Below, in pieces: positions 24,148 to 32,206 of a DNA stretch of 64,000 bases. The translations under genes and the position numbers were made by a program. The DNA comes from Microbacterium sp. SORGH_AS_0969. GTDB lineage: Bacteria > Actinomycetota > Actinomycetes > Actinomycetales > Microbacteriaceae. The DNA is taken from NCBI RefSeq assembly GCF_030818255.1, contig NZ_JAUTAG010000001.1, positions 434,001 through 498,000 on the forward strand. Direction: 5' to 3'. The notes beneath the pieces were generated by a model. It did no database searches. It was given only the letters and a program-made list of their open reading frames with translations, and was not told where the DNA came from. Position 1 is the stretch's first letter, and each line of letters starts with the position of its first letter.

Positions 24148-26286
24148 ATGAGCTCCGCCGACACCCACTGCCCCTACTGCGCACTGCAGTGCGCCATGAC
24201 CGTCAGCCACGCGGGCGCCACGACGGTCACGGGCCGCGACTTCCCCACCAACCGGGGAGGGCTCTGCGCCAAGGGCTGGACGTCGGCGGAGCTCCTGGCA
24301 TCCCCCCACAGACTCCGGATGCCATTGATGCGGCAATCCGACGGGACCCTCGCCGAGACCACCTGGGATGAGGCACTGGATGCCGTGGCGGCGGCGTTCC
24401 GCTCGACGCGCGAGGTCCACGGCCCCGACGCCAACGCGATCTTCGGCGGCGGCGGACTCACCAACGAGAAGGCGTACCAGCTCGGCAAGTTCGCCCGCGT
24501 CGCGCTCGGCACCTCGCGCATCGACTACAATGGTCGATTCTGCATGTCGTCGGCGGCAGCGGCATCCAACCGGGCGTTCGGCATGGACCGGGGCCTGCCC
24601 TTCCCCGTCACCGACCTCGACGACGCGCGGACGATCCTGCTCGTCGGCTCCAACGTCGCCGCGACCATGCCGCCGTTCCTCGCCCATCTCGCCGGAGCGC
24701 GCGCTGCGGGCGGCCTGATCGTCGTCGACCCGCGCCGCTCCGCCACCGCGCGCCTCACCGAAGACGGAGCCGGCACCCACCTGCAGCCAGCGCCCGGCAC
24801 CGACCTTCCGCTGCTGCTCGGCCTCACGCACATCGCAATCGCCGAGGGCCTCCTCGACCGCGCCTATATAGAGGAGCGCACGACGGGGTTCGACGCCGTG
24901 CGGCGGTCGGTCGCCGCATGGTGGCCCGAGCGGACGTCCTCGACGACCGGCGTCCCCGTGGCGCAGCTCCGGGAGACCGCCCGCCGCCTCGCCGCGGGCG
25001 GCGCGTACATCCTCACCGGACGCGGCGTCGAACAGCACGTCGACGGCACCGCCACCGCGACCGCGGCGATCAACCTCGCTCTCGTGCTCGGCCTCGTCGG
25101 CCGCGAGGGCTCGGGCTACGGAACCCTCACCGGACAGGGCAACGGCCAGGGCGGACGCGAGCACGGCCAGAAGGCCGACCAGCTGCCCGGATACCGCTCC
25201 ATCCGCGACCCCGAAGCCCGCCGGCACGTCGCCGGGGTGTGGGGCGTCGATCCGGATGAGATCCCGGATGCCGGCATCCCGGCCACCGCCCTGCTCGGCG
25301 AACTCGGTGGGCCGGTGAAGACGCTGCTCGTCGCCGGGTCGAACGTCGTCGTCTCGGCCCCCGACGTCGAGGCCGTGCGTGCCGGGCTGAAAGCCCTCGA
25401 CACCCTCGTCGTCTGCGACTTCTTCCTCAGCGAGACGGCGGAGCTCGCCGACATCGTGCTCCCCGTGCTGCAGTGGGCCGAGGAAGAGGGCACGATGACC
25501 TCCCTCGAGGGTCGGGTGATTCGCCGTCGCCAAGCGCTGCCGGGACCCGAGGGTGCCGGCAGCGAGCTATGGATCATGGCCGAGATCGCGCGGCGGCTGG
25601 GCGCGGCATCCACCTGGTCGACGGTTCCGTCGGAGGTGTTCGAAGAGCTCGCCCGTGCGTCCGAGGGCGGCATCGCCGACTACTCCGGCCTCTCGCACGC
25701 GCTGCTCGACACGGGCATTGAGGCGTACTGGCCCTACCGCTCGGAGGGCACCCCGCGTCCGTTCGCCGAGCGCTTCGCCCACGCCGACGGCCGTGCGCGT
25801 CTCGTGCCGGTGGATGCCACTCCCCCGGCGCCCATCGACCGCGGCGGCGAGCTGACCCTCGTCACCGGCCGCTACCTGCAGCAGTACCAGTCGGGCACGC
25901 AGACCCGTCGCGTCGCCGAGCTGAACGGTGCCCGCCCCGAGGCGCGGCTCGAGATCCATCCGGCCACGGCGTCGCGGCTCGGCATCCGGGAAGATGCGCT
26001 CGTCGCCGTCTCGAACGAGCGCGGCACGGTGCGGGCGCGCGCGACGGTGACGACCGACATCCGTCACGACACCGTCTTCTTACCGTTCCACTACGCCGGC
26101 GACGAGTGCGCGAACCGCCTGACCGAGGCGATCGTCGACCCGACATCGGCCATGCCGGAGTTCAAGCGCACGCGGGTGCGGGTGGCTCCGGATGCCGCTG
26201 TGCCCGTGCCGGCGTTCGAGCACGGGCCCGTGGCGGTGTCGGAGCATCCGGGCGCTGTTCGCACCGAGGAGGGAACCCATGTCTGA
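24148..26286 (+). CDS. nasA: Assimilatory nitrate reductase catalytic subunit (molybdopterin oxidoreductase)
   Basis: This 712-residue enzyme reduces nitrate to nitrite in the cytoplasm. Its N-terminus binds a [4Fe-4S] cluster through C8, C11, C15 and C40 (HCPYCALQC, GGLCAKG). The molybdopterin domains follow, including NGRFCMSSAAAASNRAFG, where cytosolic NarB/NasA enzymes coordinate Mo, and GQGNGQGGREHG. The C-terminal Mo-dinucleotide domain has RYLQQYQSGTQTRR and HYAGDECANRLT. No Tat signal is present, consistent with the assimilatory type. The gene overlaps the next one by 8 nt. Confidence 0.9.
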   Translation: MSSADTHCPYCALQCAMTVSHAGATTVTGRDFPTNRGGLCAKGWTSAELLASPHRLRMPLMRQSDGTLAETTWDEALDAVAAAFRSTREVHGPDANAIFGGGGLTNEKAYQLGKFARVALGTSRIDYNGRFCMSSAAAASNRAFGMDRGLPFPVTDLDDARTILLVGSNVAATMPPFLAHLAGARAAGGLIVVDPRRSATARLTEDGAGTHLQPAPGTDLPLLLGLTHIAIAEGLLDRAYIEERTTGFDAVRRSVAAWWPERTSSTTGVPVAQLRETARRLAAGGAYILTGRGVEQHVDGTATATAAINLALVLGLVGREGSGYGTLTGQGNGQGGREHGQKADQLPGYRSIRDPEARRHVAGVWGVDPDEIPDAGIPATALLGELGGPVKTLLVAGSNVVVSAPDVEAVRAGLKALDTLVVCDFFLSETAELADIVLPVLQWAEEEGTMTSLEGRVIRRRQALPGPEGAGSELWIMAEIARRLGAASTWSTVPSEVFEELARASEGGIADYSGLSHALLDTGIEAYWPYRSEGTPRPFAERFAHADGRARLVPVDATPPAPIDRGGELTLVTGRYLQQYQSGTQTRRVAELNGARPEARLEIHPATASRLGIREDALVAVSNERGTVRARATVTTDIRHDTVFLPFHYAGDECANRLTEAIVDPTSAMPEFKRTRVRVAPDAAVPVPAFEHGPVAVSEHPGAVRTEEGTHV

Positions 26287-27844
26287 GCGTGTGGTGCTGG
26301 TGGGCTACGGCCCCGTCGGGGCACGGCTGATCGACGGGCTGCTGCCCGCGGTGCGCGACGGGCGCATCGACCTCACCGTCGTGGGTGCCGAGCCCCACGA
26401 CGTCTACAACCGCGTCCTGCTCGCCGAGTACGCGGTCGGCCGCACCGACCGCGCGGGCCTCGACATGGACGACCGCCGCCCCGCCGAAGAAGCCGGAGTG
26501 CGATTCCACCTCGGCACCACGGTGGTCGGTGTCGACCGTCACCACCGGGTGGTGCGCCTGCACGATGGCATCCGTCTCGATTACGACCGGCTCGTGCTCG
26601 CGACCGGCGCCCGCGCGAACGTCCCGACGCTCGCCGGTATGGAGCGCGCGCGGCGCGATCGGGCTTCCGTTTCAGCCTCCCCCGCGGAACTCGACTTCGG
26701 CGGCGCGCCGCTCCCGCGCGGTGTCGTCGCATTGCGCGACCTCGCCGACGCGGAACACGTGCGCGCGGCCGTCTCCGCCGGGCAGCGGATCGTCGTCCTC
26801 GGCGCGGGAGTGCTCGGCATGGAGCTCGCCCTCGCGGCGGCCGAGGCCGGGGCGGACGTCGTCGTGGCGTACCACTCCGCAGCTCCCATGAACCGCACGC
26901 TCGATGAGAACGGCGGACGCGTCCTGGCCGCCGCGGCCACCGCCGTCGGCGTCGAGATGGCGCACCACGCGCGCGCCGAGAGCATCCTCCTCCGATACGA
27001 CGACCACGGACACGCGTGGTTCGACGGCCTCGTCTGCGCCGACGGCAAGGTGCTCGCGGGCGACCTGCTCGTGCTGTCGTGCGGGGTCGCGGCGCGGACG
27101 GAAGTGGCATCCCTCGCCGGACTCGCCACGTCGGCCGGCATCCTCGTCGACGCCTCCTCGCGCTCGTGGACCGACCCGGACATCTTCGCCATCGGCGACT
27201 GCGCGCACGTCGCCGATCCCGCGGACGCCGACGCCCACGGCCGCGTCCCGGGCGGCCCGAGCGGACTCGTCGGGCCGGGCTGGCGTCAGGCCGATCGGCT
27301 CGCGGCGCTGCTCTCGACGGGCGCCTCGGGGCCGGCATCCGTCGAACGCCCCGGTGTCGTCATGCTCAAGGCCGAGGGGATCGACGTGGTGGCCGGGGGC
27401 GCGGTCGACGCCGACCCGTTCTCGCACGCTCCCGGATGCCACGGCCCCCAAGTCACCCTCTGGGCCGACCCCGCGCGCGGCGCCTACGTCAAACTCGTCA
27501 CCGTCGAGGGCGTGCTCACCGGCTTCGTCGCGGTCGGGATGCCACGCACCGGCGCCGAACTGACCCTGTTGTTCGAGCGCGGCTCGGAGCTCCCGGCCGA
27601 CCGCTCGTCGCTGCTCCGGCTCGACGCGCCCGACGCCGGGATGGCCGTCGTCGCCGACCCCTTCGCCGCGGATGCCACCGTGTGCTGGTGCAACGGCGTG
27701 AGCGCCGGGGCGATCCGCGAGGCGGTCGCTGCCGGAGAGCCGACGGTCGCGTGCGTCAAGGCCGCGACCCGCGCCGGCACGGGCTGCGGCGGCTGCGTGG
27801 GGCGAATCAGCGAGTTGCTGGCGCGGGAGTCGGTGCCGGCGTAG
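26279..27844 (+). CDS. FAD-dependent oxidoreductase with BFD-like [2Fe-2S] domain (nitrate reductase partner)
   Basis: This 521-residue protein combines a pyridine nucleotide-disulfide oxidoreductase fold with a C-terminal BFD-like iron-sulfur domain. FAD binding is shown by VVLVGYGPVGARL at the N-terminus and the second GxGxxG, VVLGAGVLGMELA, that binds NAD(P)H; DIFAIGDCAH is the FAD-site Asp. The C-terminus has CWCNG and GTGCGGCVG, four cysteines for a [2Fe-2S] cluster. It probably passes electrons from NAD(P)H to the nitrate reductase. It resembles the N-terminal part of NirB, but no sirohaem nitrite reductase domain is present, and no nirBD lies in the window. Confidence 0.8.
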   Translation: MSERVVLVGYGPVGARLIDGLLPAVRDGRIDLTVVGAEPHDVYNRVLLAEYAVGRTDRAGLDMDDRRPAEEAGVRFHLGTTVVGVDRHHRVVRLHDGIRLDYDRLVLATGARANVPTLAGMERARRDRASVSASPAELDFGGAPLPRGVVALRDLADAEHVRAAVSAGQRIVVLGAGVLGMELALAAAEAGADVVVAYHSAAPMNRTLDENGGRVLAAAATAVGVEMAHHARAESILLRYDDHGHAWFDGLVCADGKVLAGDLLVLSCGVAARTEVASLAGLATSAGILVDASSRSWTDPDIFAIGDCAHVADPADADAHGRVPGGPSGLVGPGWRQADRLAALLSTGASGPASVERPGVVMLKAEGIDVVAGGAVDADPFSHAPGCHGPQVTLWADPARGAYVKLVTVEGVLTGFVAVGMPRTGAELTLLFERGSELPADRSSLLRLDAPDAGMAVVADPFAADATVCWCNGVSAGAIREAVAAGEPTVACVKAATRAGTGCGGCVGRISELLARESVPA

Positions 27845-27858
27845 AGCGCTCCCGGCGC

Positions 27859-27995
27859 GACTTGCCGCACTTTGCCGCTCAGGCGCTCCGAAGCGACGAA
27901 CACCGGCAAACGAAGCGTCCGCGCGCCGGCCCGACCCCGCGTGACTTGCCGCACTTCGCCGCCCAAGCACCCCCGAAGCGACGAACACCGGCAAA
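27859..27995. repeat. Two direct copies of a 53-bp intergenic unit, 84 bp apart
   Basis: Units at 27859-27911 and 27943-27995 both begin GACTTGCCGCACTT and end GAAGCGACGAACACCGGCAA, with a few substitutions between. Each unit has TTGCCG near one end and CGGCAA near the other, so each can fold into a hairpin. They lie between the oxidoreductase and LysE genes and may act as terminators or be a mobile intergenic repeat. Confidence 0.75.
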
Positions 27996-28055
27996 CAACG
28001 CCCCGACGCACCACAACGGAACGTCCCCGAAACGCGACAGCAGTACGCTGCACGC

Positions 28056-28688
28056 ATGCCTCCGATCGAGAACATGCTGGCCTTCGTGGCGGCATCCGTC
28101 GTCATCATCGTCATCCCGGGGCCCAGCGTGCTGTTCGTCATCGGACGTTCCATCGCCCTCGGCCGCCGTGCGGGTGTCCTCAGCGTCGTCGGCAATGCCC
28201 TCGGCACGGTTCCCGCGGTACTCGCCGTCGCTTTCGGTGTCGGCGCGATCGTGGCCTCCTCGATCGTCGCGTTCACCGTGCTGAAGATCGTCGGGGCGAT
28301 CTACCTCGTGTGGCTCGGCATCCAGGCCATCCACCACCGCCACGCCCACGTCGCCGGCGCCACACGCGGCCCCACCTCGTCGTGGACGCTGCTGCGCCAG
28401 GGATTCGTCGTGGGCCTCACCAACCCCAAGACGATCGCCTTCTTCGTCGCCGTGCTGCCCCAGTTCGTCGCCCCGCACGCCGGTGCAGTGTGGTTGCAGT
28501 TGCTCATCCTCGGGCTGATGTTCCAGCTGATGGCCCTGACGTGCGACAGCGTGTGGGCCCTCGCCGCGGGCACGGCGCGCACCTGGTTCGCCCGGTCTCC
28601 GAAGCGGATCTCGACGCTGTCGGGAACGGGCGGCGTGATGATGATCGGCCTCGGCGGGGCTCTCGCCTTCACGGGCGCGAAGAGCTGA
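28056..28688 (+). CDS. LysE/RhtB-family amino-acid exporter
   Basis: This 210-residue protein has about six membrane helices. The family motif is present (IVIPGPSVLFVIGRSIALG), followed by YLVWLGIQAI and GLTNPKTIAFFVAVLPQFV, where the NPK motif and proline-rich stretch are conserved in LysE/RhtB transporters. It exports amino acids or derivatives; the substrate is unknown. It stands alone after the repeat pair. A truncated relative lies at 13606. Confidence 0.88.
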   Translation: MPPIENMLAFVAASVVIIVIPGPSVLFVIGRSIALGRRAGVLSVVGNALGTVPAVLAVAFGVGAIVASSIVAFTVLKIVGAIYLVWLGIQAIHHRHAHVAGATRGPTSSWTLLRQGFVVGLTNPKTIAFFVAVLPQFVAPHAGAVWLQLLILGLMFQLMALTCDSVWALAAGTARTWFARSPKRISTLSGTGGVMMIGLGGALAFTGAKS

Positions 28689-28822
28689 ACGAGTCCGCGG
28701 TCTCGAGCTCGCGAGAAACCTGTGCGTTAGCTGAGTGCAAACCATAGGATGAGGCTCGTCGGCTCCTCGAGCCACCGCCGAGCCACCCGGCCGACGGCGT
28801 CGTCGACCAGGAGTCCCCCGCC

Positions 28823-30616
28823 TTGCGTACGTCCGTCGGTTTCGCCCTTGCCCTCATCCTCATCGCCGGTGGGGTTGCCCCCGCGGCTCTCGCCGCCACG
28901 CCCGCTGCTCCGGAATCCTGCCGCACCATCCCCGTCGACGCCGACGCGCCCCTGCGCGCCGACATCGCGCGAGAGACGTTCGGCGTCGACGGCACGGGCG
29001 TGAAGGTCGGCGTCATCTCCGACTCCTTCGGCCGTACCTCGGCTCCCGGCGCGACCGTCGCCGACGACATCGCGAACGGACTCCTCGCCGGCCCGGGGAA
29101 CCCCTGCGGACACGAGACCCCCGTCCACGTCGTGCGTGAAGCCGCCGAGGGCACGGACGAAGGTCGCGCGATGGTGCAACTCGTGCACGGCATTGCGCCG
29201 GGTGCCGAGCTCGCCTTCGCCTCCGTCGACGAGGGGCACGCGGCATCCGTCATCGAAGCGATCGAGATGCTCGTGGCCGACGGGGCGGACATCATCGTGG
29301 ACGACGTCGAACCCAAGAACGAGCCCGTCTTCCAGCGCTCCCCCGTCGGCGAAGCGATCGCGCGGGCGAACGAAGCGGGCGTCGCGTACTTCTCGGCCGC
29401 CGGAAACTCGACGGCGCTCGCTCGGGATCCCCGCCCGGGTCAAGAAACATCCCCCATCAACGGCTGGGAAACCCCCACCTACCGCCCGATGGCCTGCCCC
29501 GACGACATCGTGACGGGCGCCGAGGCACAGGGCTGGGACACCCCCGTCGACTGCCTCGACGTCGACCCCGGCGAGGGCACGGATGCCACCCTCGGCTACA
29601 CCGTCGGCGCCGGTGACAGCACCCCCGTCGACGTGCAGTGGGGAGAGCCGCTCGGCCGAGTCAGCGGCCTGCTGGTCCCGATCGTGACGGTCGACGGCGA
29701 GATCCTCGCGACTCCCGCGACCCGGATGCTCGACGGCACTCCCGGCTTCACCGTCACGCTCCCCGCGTCCGCGACCCCGACGGAGGTCGAGATCTCGGTC
29801 GCGCGCATCGTGATTCCGGATGCCGACACCTCCCTGCCCCTCCCACCCATCTCGGTCATCTTCGGCCAGGGCGCCACCCTTCGGTCGGCCGAATATTGGC
29901 GCTCGGCGGGCGACGACATCATCGGGCGGACCAACACCGGGCACAACGGCGACCCCGCGGCTCTCTCCATCGGCGCGTCCCCGGTAGACGATCCCACCGA
30001 GGTGGAGTACTTCTCGAGCTACGGCCCCGTCGTCTGGGCGTTCGGATCGGCCACCGCCGACCCGCCGTCGGCGATCCTCGAGCCGCGGCCCGTGGTGAGC
30101 CGACCCGACGTGATCTCGGTCGACCGCGCGCGCAACTCGGTCCTGGGAATGCCCACCGACGATCCGGCGGTGAAGACGTTCGTCGGAACCTCGGCGGCCG
30201 CTCCCAACGCCGCCGGCGTCGCCGCGCTGGTGCTGTCGAAGACGCCGGACCTCGGCCAGGAGGGCCTGCGCGCCCTCCTCACCTCGACGGCCACGCCGAT
30301 GGACGCACCGAACGACTTCGTCTCCGTCGAGAACTCGGTCGGCGCGGGACTCATCAACGCGGAAGCGGCTCTCGCGGCGCTTCCTCCCGTGCCGACCCCG
30401 AGCCCGAGCCCCACCCCGACCCCGACTGCCTCCCCGACGAACTCCCCGTCGCCGTCGGCATCCGCGACGACGCCCGTCGCCGCCGGTCCGTCGCGCCTCG
30501 CCAACAGCGGAATGGATGCCTCGGCATTACTGCCGCTCGCCATCGGGGCGATCCTGCTCCTCATCGTGGGAGCTGTGGTGGTCATGGTCGTGCGCGTGCG
30601 GTCGCGGCGACGCTGA
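28823..30616 (+). CDS. Secreted, wall-anchored subtilase-like serine peptidase
   Basis: The 597-residue protein has a Sec signal peptide (residues 1-24, ending PAALAA). The S8-type Asp is D67 in VISDSFG and the Ser is S457 in VGTSAAAPNAAGVAAL. Where subtilases have HGT the sequence reads EGTDEGRAMVQLVHGIAPGA, so a Glu (near 113) seems to replace the catalytic His, as in sedolisin-like triads. The C-terminus has a Pro/Ser/Thr-rich wall-spanning region, then LANSG, a membrane helix and an RRR tail, a sorting-signal layout. LANSG differs from the LAxTG of class E sortases by Ser for Thr. Substrates are unknown. Confidence 0.78.
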   Translation: MRTSVGFALALILIAGGVAPAALAATPAAPESCRTIPVDADAPLRADIARETFGVDGTGVKVGVISDSFGRTSAPGATVADDIANGLLAGPGNPCGHETPVHVVREAAEGTDEGRAMVQLVHGIAPGAELAFASVDEGHAASVIEAIEMLVADGADIIVDDVEPKNEPVFQRSPVGEAIARANEAGVAYFSAAGNSTALARDPRPGQETSPINGWETPTYRPMACPDDIVTGAEAQGWDTPVDCLDVDPGEGTDATLGYTVGAGDSTPVDVQWGEPLGRVSGLLVPIVTVDGEILATPATRMLDGTPGFTVTLPASATPTEVEISVARIVIPDADTSLPLPPISVIFGQGATLRSAEYWRSAGDDIIGRTNTGHNGDPAALSIGASPVDDPTEVEYFSSYGPVVWAFGSATADPPSAILEPRPVVSRPDVISVDRARNSVLGMPTDDPAVKTFVGTSAAAPNAAGVAALVLSKTPDLGQEGLRALLTSTATPMDAPNDFVSVENSVGAGLINAEAALAALPPVPTPSPSPTPTPTASPTNSPSPSASATTPVAAGPSRLANSGMDASALLPLAIGAILLLIVGAVVVMVVRVRSRRR

Positions 30617-30641
30617 GACCCCGCGCCGTTAGGCTTCGGGT

Positions 30642-31310
30642 GTGAGTGACGCCGCTGCCCCCTCGAGCCGCACGGCCGTGGTGGCCGCGGCCATCGACCT
30701 GTTCGCCGAGCGCGGGTACGACCAGACCTCGGTCGAGCAGATCGCGCAGGCCGCGGGGGTGTCGCGCTCGACGTTCTTCCGGCAGTTCGGCGGCAAAGAA
30801 GACGTCGTCTTCGCTGATCACGAAGTTCTGCTCGCCGAGACACGGGCGTACCTCGCCCAGCCGCATGACGACCCGTGGGCGGCGGTGTGCGAAGCGTCGG
30901 TGCGGGTGTTCCGGCACTTCGCGGCCGACCCCGAGCTCGCGCGGCGCCGCTACGCGATCGTGCGTCAGGTTCCGGGACTGCGCGACCGCGAGATCATCAC
31001 GGTGTTCCGCTACGAGCGCCTCTTCGACGAGTACCTGCGCGAAGCGCTCCCCGGGCTCGACCCCCTGGATGCCGTCGGCTTCGCGGCCCTGGTCACCGCG
31101 GTGCACAACCACGTGCTGCGCCGGCTCATGCGGGGCGCTCGGGTGCCGGCATCCGTTCTCCGCCGCGCTCTCGACGACGTGCTCCGCCGCTACGGGGTGC
31201 ACCCCGCCGGCGACGACGCGGCCGGCGACGACCTCATCGTCGCGGCCTTCCCCCGCCGCATGCCCGCGGCCGAGGTGACGCGGCGCCTCCGCGCCTCGCT
31301 CGGCGAGTAG
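30642..31310 (+). CDS. TetR-family transcriptional regulator
   Basis: This 222-residue regulator has an N-terminal TetR helix-turn-helix (ERGYDQTSVEQIAQAAGVSRSTFF, then RQFGGKEDVVF) and an all-helical ligand domain. It starts with GTG at 30642, 26 nt after the peptidase stop. No divergent target gene is adjacent, so its regulon is unknown; it could control itself. The gene ends 19 nt before one of the four dispersed hairpins. Confidence 0.85.
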   Translation: MSDAAAPSSRTAVVAAAIDLFAERGYDQTSVEQIAQAAGVSRSTFFRQFGGKEDVVFADHEVLLAETRAYLAQPHDDPWAAVCEASVRVFRHFAADPELARRRYAIVRQVPGLRDREIITVFRYERLFDEYLREALPGLDPLDAVGFAALVTAVHNHVLRRLMRGARVPASVLRRALDDVLRRYGVHPAGDDAAGDDLIVAAFPRRMPAAEVTRRLRASLGE

Positions 31311-31328
31311 CGCGCTCGTTCCCTCGGC

Positions 31329-31390
31329 GTTGAGTGTCCAAAACACGCCGTAAGGGACGCGTATGTTGCGGCGTGTCCTGGACACTCAAC
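31329..31390. repeat. Dispersed intergenic hairpin, copy 1
   Basis: The arms GAGTGTCC and GGACACTC (extended here by GTT/AAC) enclose a 4-nt symmetrical bulge, then a second stem CACGCCG/CGGCGTG, and an 18-nt loop. It lies between a TetR gene and a convergent deacylase gene. Copies 2-4 at 32055, 45329 and 55799 share the same plan. Confidence 0.9.
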
Positions 31391-31442
31391 TCCGCACGCG
31401 CCGGAGGAACCCCGCCACGGCACGGGCGGCAGGGCCGCGATG

Positions 31443-31985
31443 TCAGGCGAGGGGCTTCGCGAGGTCCTCGATCACCTCGGCGCCGGGGAGGGATGCCAAG
31501 ACCTCACCGGGGAGGAACAACTTTGCGCCGCGGATCCCGGCGCCGACGATCGCCCGCGGCAGCGCCGCCACGCGCGCGTCGAGCAGCAGGCGCCACTCGG
31601 AAGGGATGCCGAGCGGCGTGATGCCGCCGTACTCCATGCCGGTCTGCGCGACGGCGTCGTCCATCGGGGCGAATGTCGCCTTGCGCGCGTCGAGCAGGCG
31701 CCGCACCGCGCCGTTGACGTCGAGGCGGGTCGTCGCCAGGGCGAGACAGGCCGCCGTCGAGGTGACGCCGCCGCGCGTCCCCTGCACGACCAGGCAGTTC
31801 GCCGAGATGTCCAGGCTCTGACCGTAGGCCTCGCAGAACGCGGCGGTGTCGGCCAGCGCCGGGTCGATGGCCGCCACGTCGATGCGCGAGGCGGTCGCGG
31901 GATCCAGCGCCGCGATCGCCGCCGCGACCGGTGCGGCCAGCAGATCGGGGTTCTCTGTCGCGGGGATGAAGGTCAGCGCGCTCAC
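31443..31985 (-). CDS. YbaK/EbsC-family aminoacyl-tRNA deacylase
   Basis: This 180-residue protein belongs to the YbaK/ProX editing-domain family, which hydrolyses mischarged tRNAs such as Cys-tRNAPro. Conserved features include ISANCLVVQG, the DARKATFAPMDDAVAQTGMEYGGITPLGIP block that forms the catalytic pocket, and GAGIRGAKLFLPGE. I chose the GTG at 31983-31985 (VSALTFIPATENP); upstream frame sequence is not conserved and contains a dispersed hairpin. It is divergent from the acyl-CoA dehydrogenase gene. Confidence 0.85.
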   Translation of the reverse strand: MSALTFIPATENPDLLAAPVAAAIAALDPATASRIDVAAIDPALADTAAFCEAYGQSLDISANCLVVQGTRGGVTSTAACLALATTRLDVNGAVRRLLDARKATFAPMDDAVAQTGMEYGGITPLGIPSEWRLLLDARVAALPRAIVGAGIRGAKLFLPGEVLASLPGAEVIEDLAKPLA

Positions 31986-32054
31986 CCTCGCGACCCTACC
32001 GGGCACGCCCCCTCTTCCCCGCGTGATGCCGCCCTCGCCGCACCCCGAGGCACG

Positions 32055-32112
32055 TGAGTGTCCGAAACACCCGGAGCCGGGCGCGAGGGCGTCCGGGTGT
32101 TCTGGACACTCA
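32055..32112. repeat. Dispersed intergenic hairpin, copy 2
   Basis: Arms TGAGTGTCC and GGACACTCA enclose GAAA/TTCT, an inner stem CACCCGG/CCGGGTG and an 18-nt loop. Compared with copies 1 and 4 the inner stem is changed on both sides so pairing is kept. It lies between divergent genes, which argues against a simple terminator role for the whole family. Confidence 0.9.
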
Positions 32113-32206
32113 GCGACCTCCGCAGCCCGATGGGGCGAGATCCTCGCCACGCGGCACAACATCCCGCGCGTGACACCCAGTACCAACCTGAGCGATACTG
32201 GGAACC

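Noticed and set aside
27859..27995. Possible CRISPR array
   Set aside because: Only two units, with no spacer of constant length and no cas genes in the window.
30370..30480. Ser/Pro/Thr repeat in the subtilase as a separate repeat element
   Set aside because: It is the usual wall-spanning linker encoded by low-complexity codons, not a mobile repeat.
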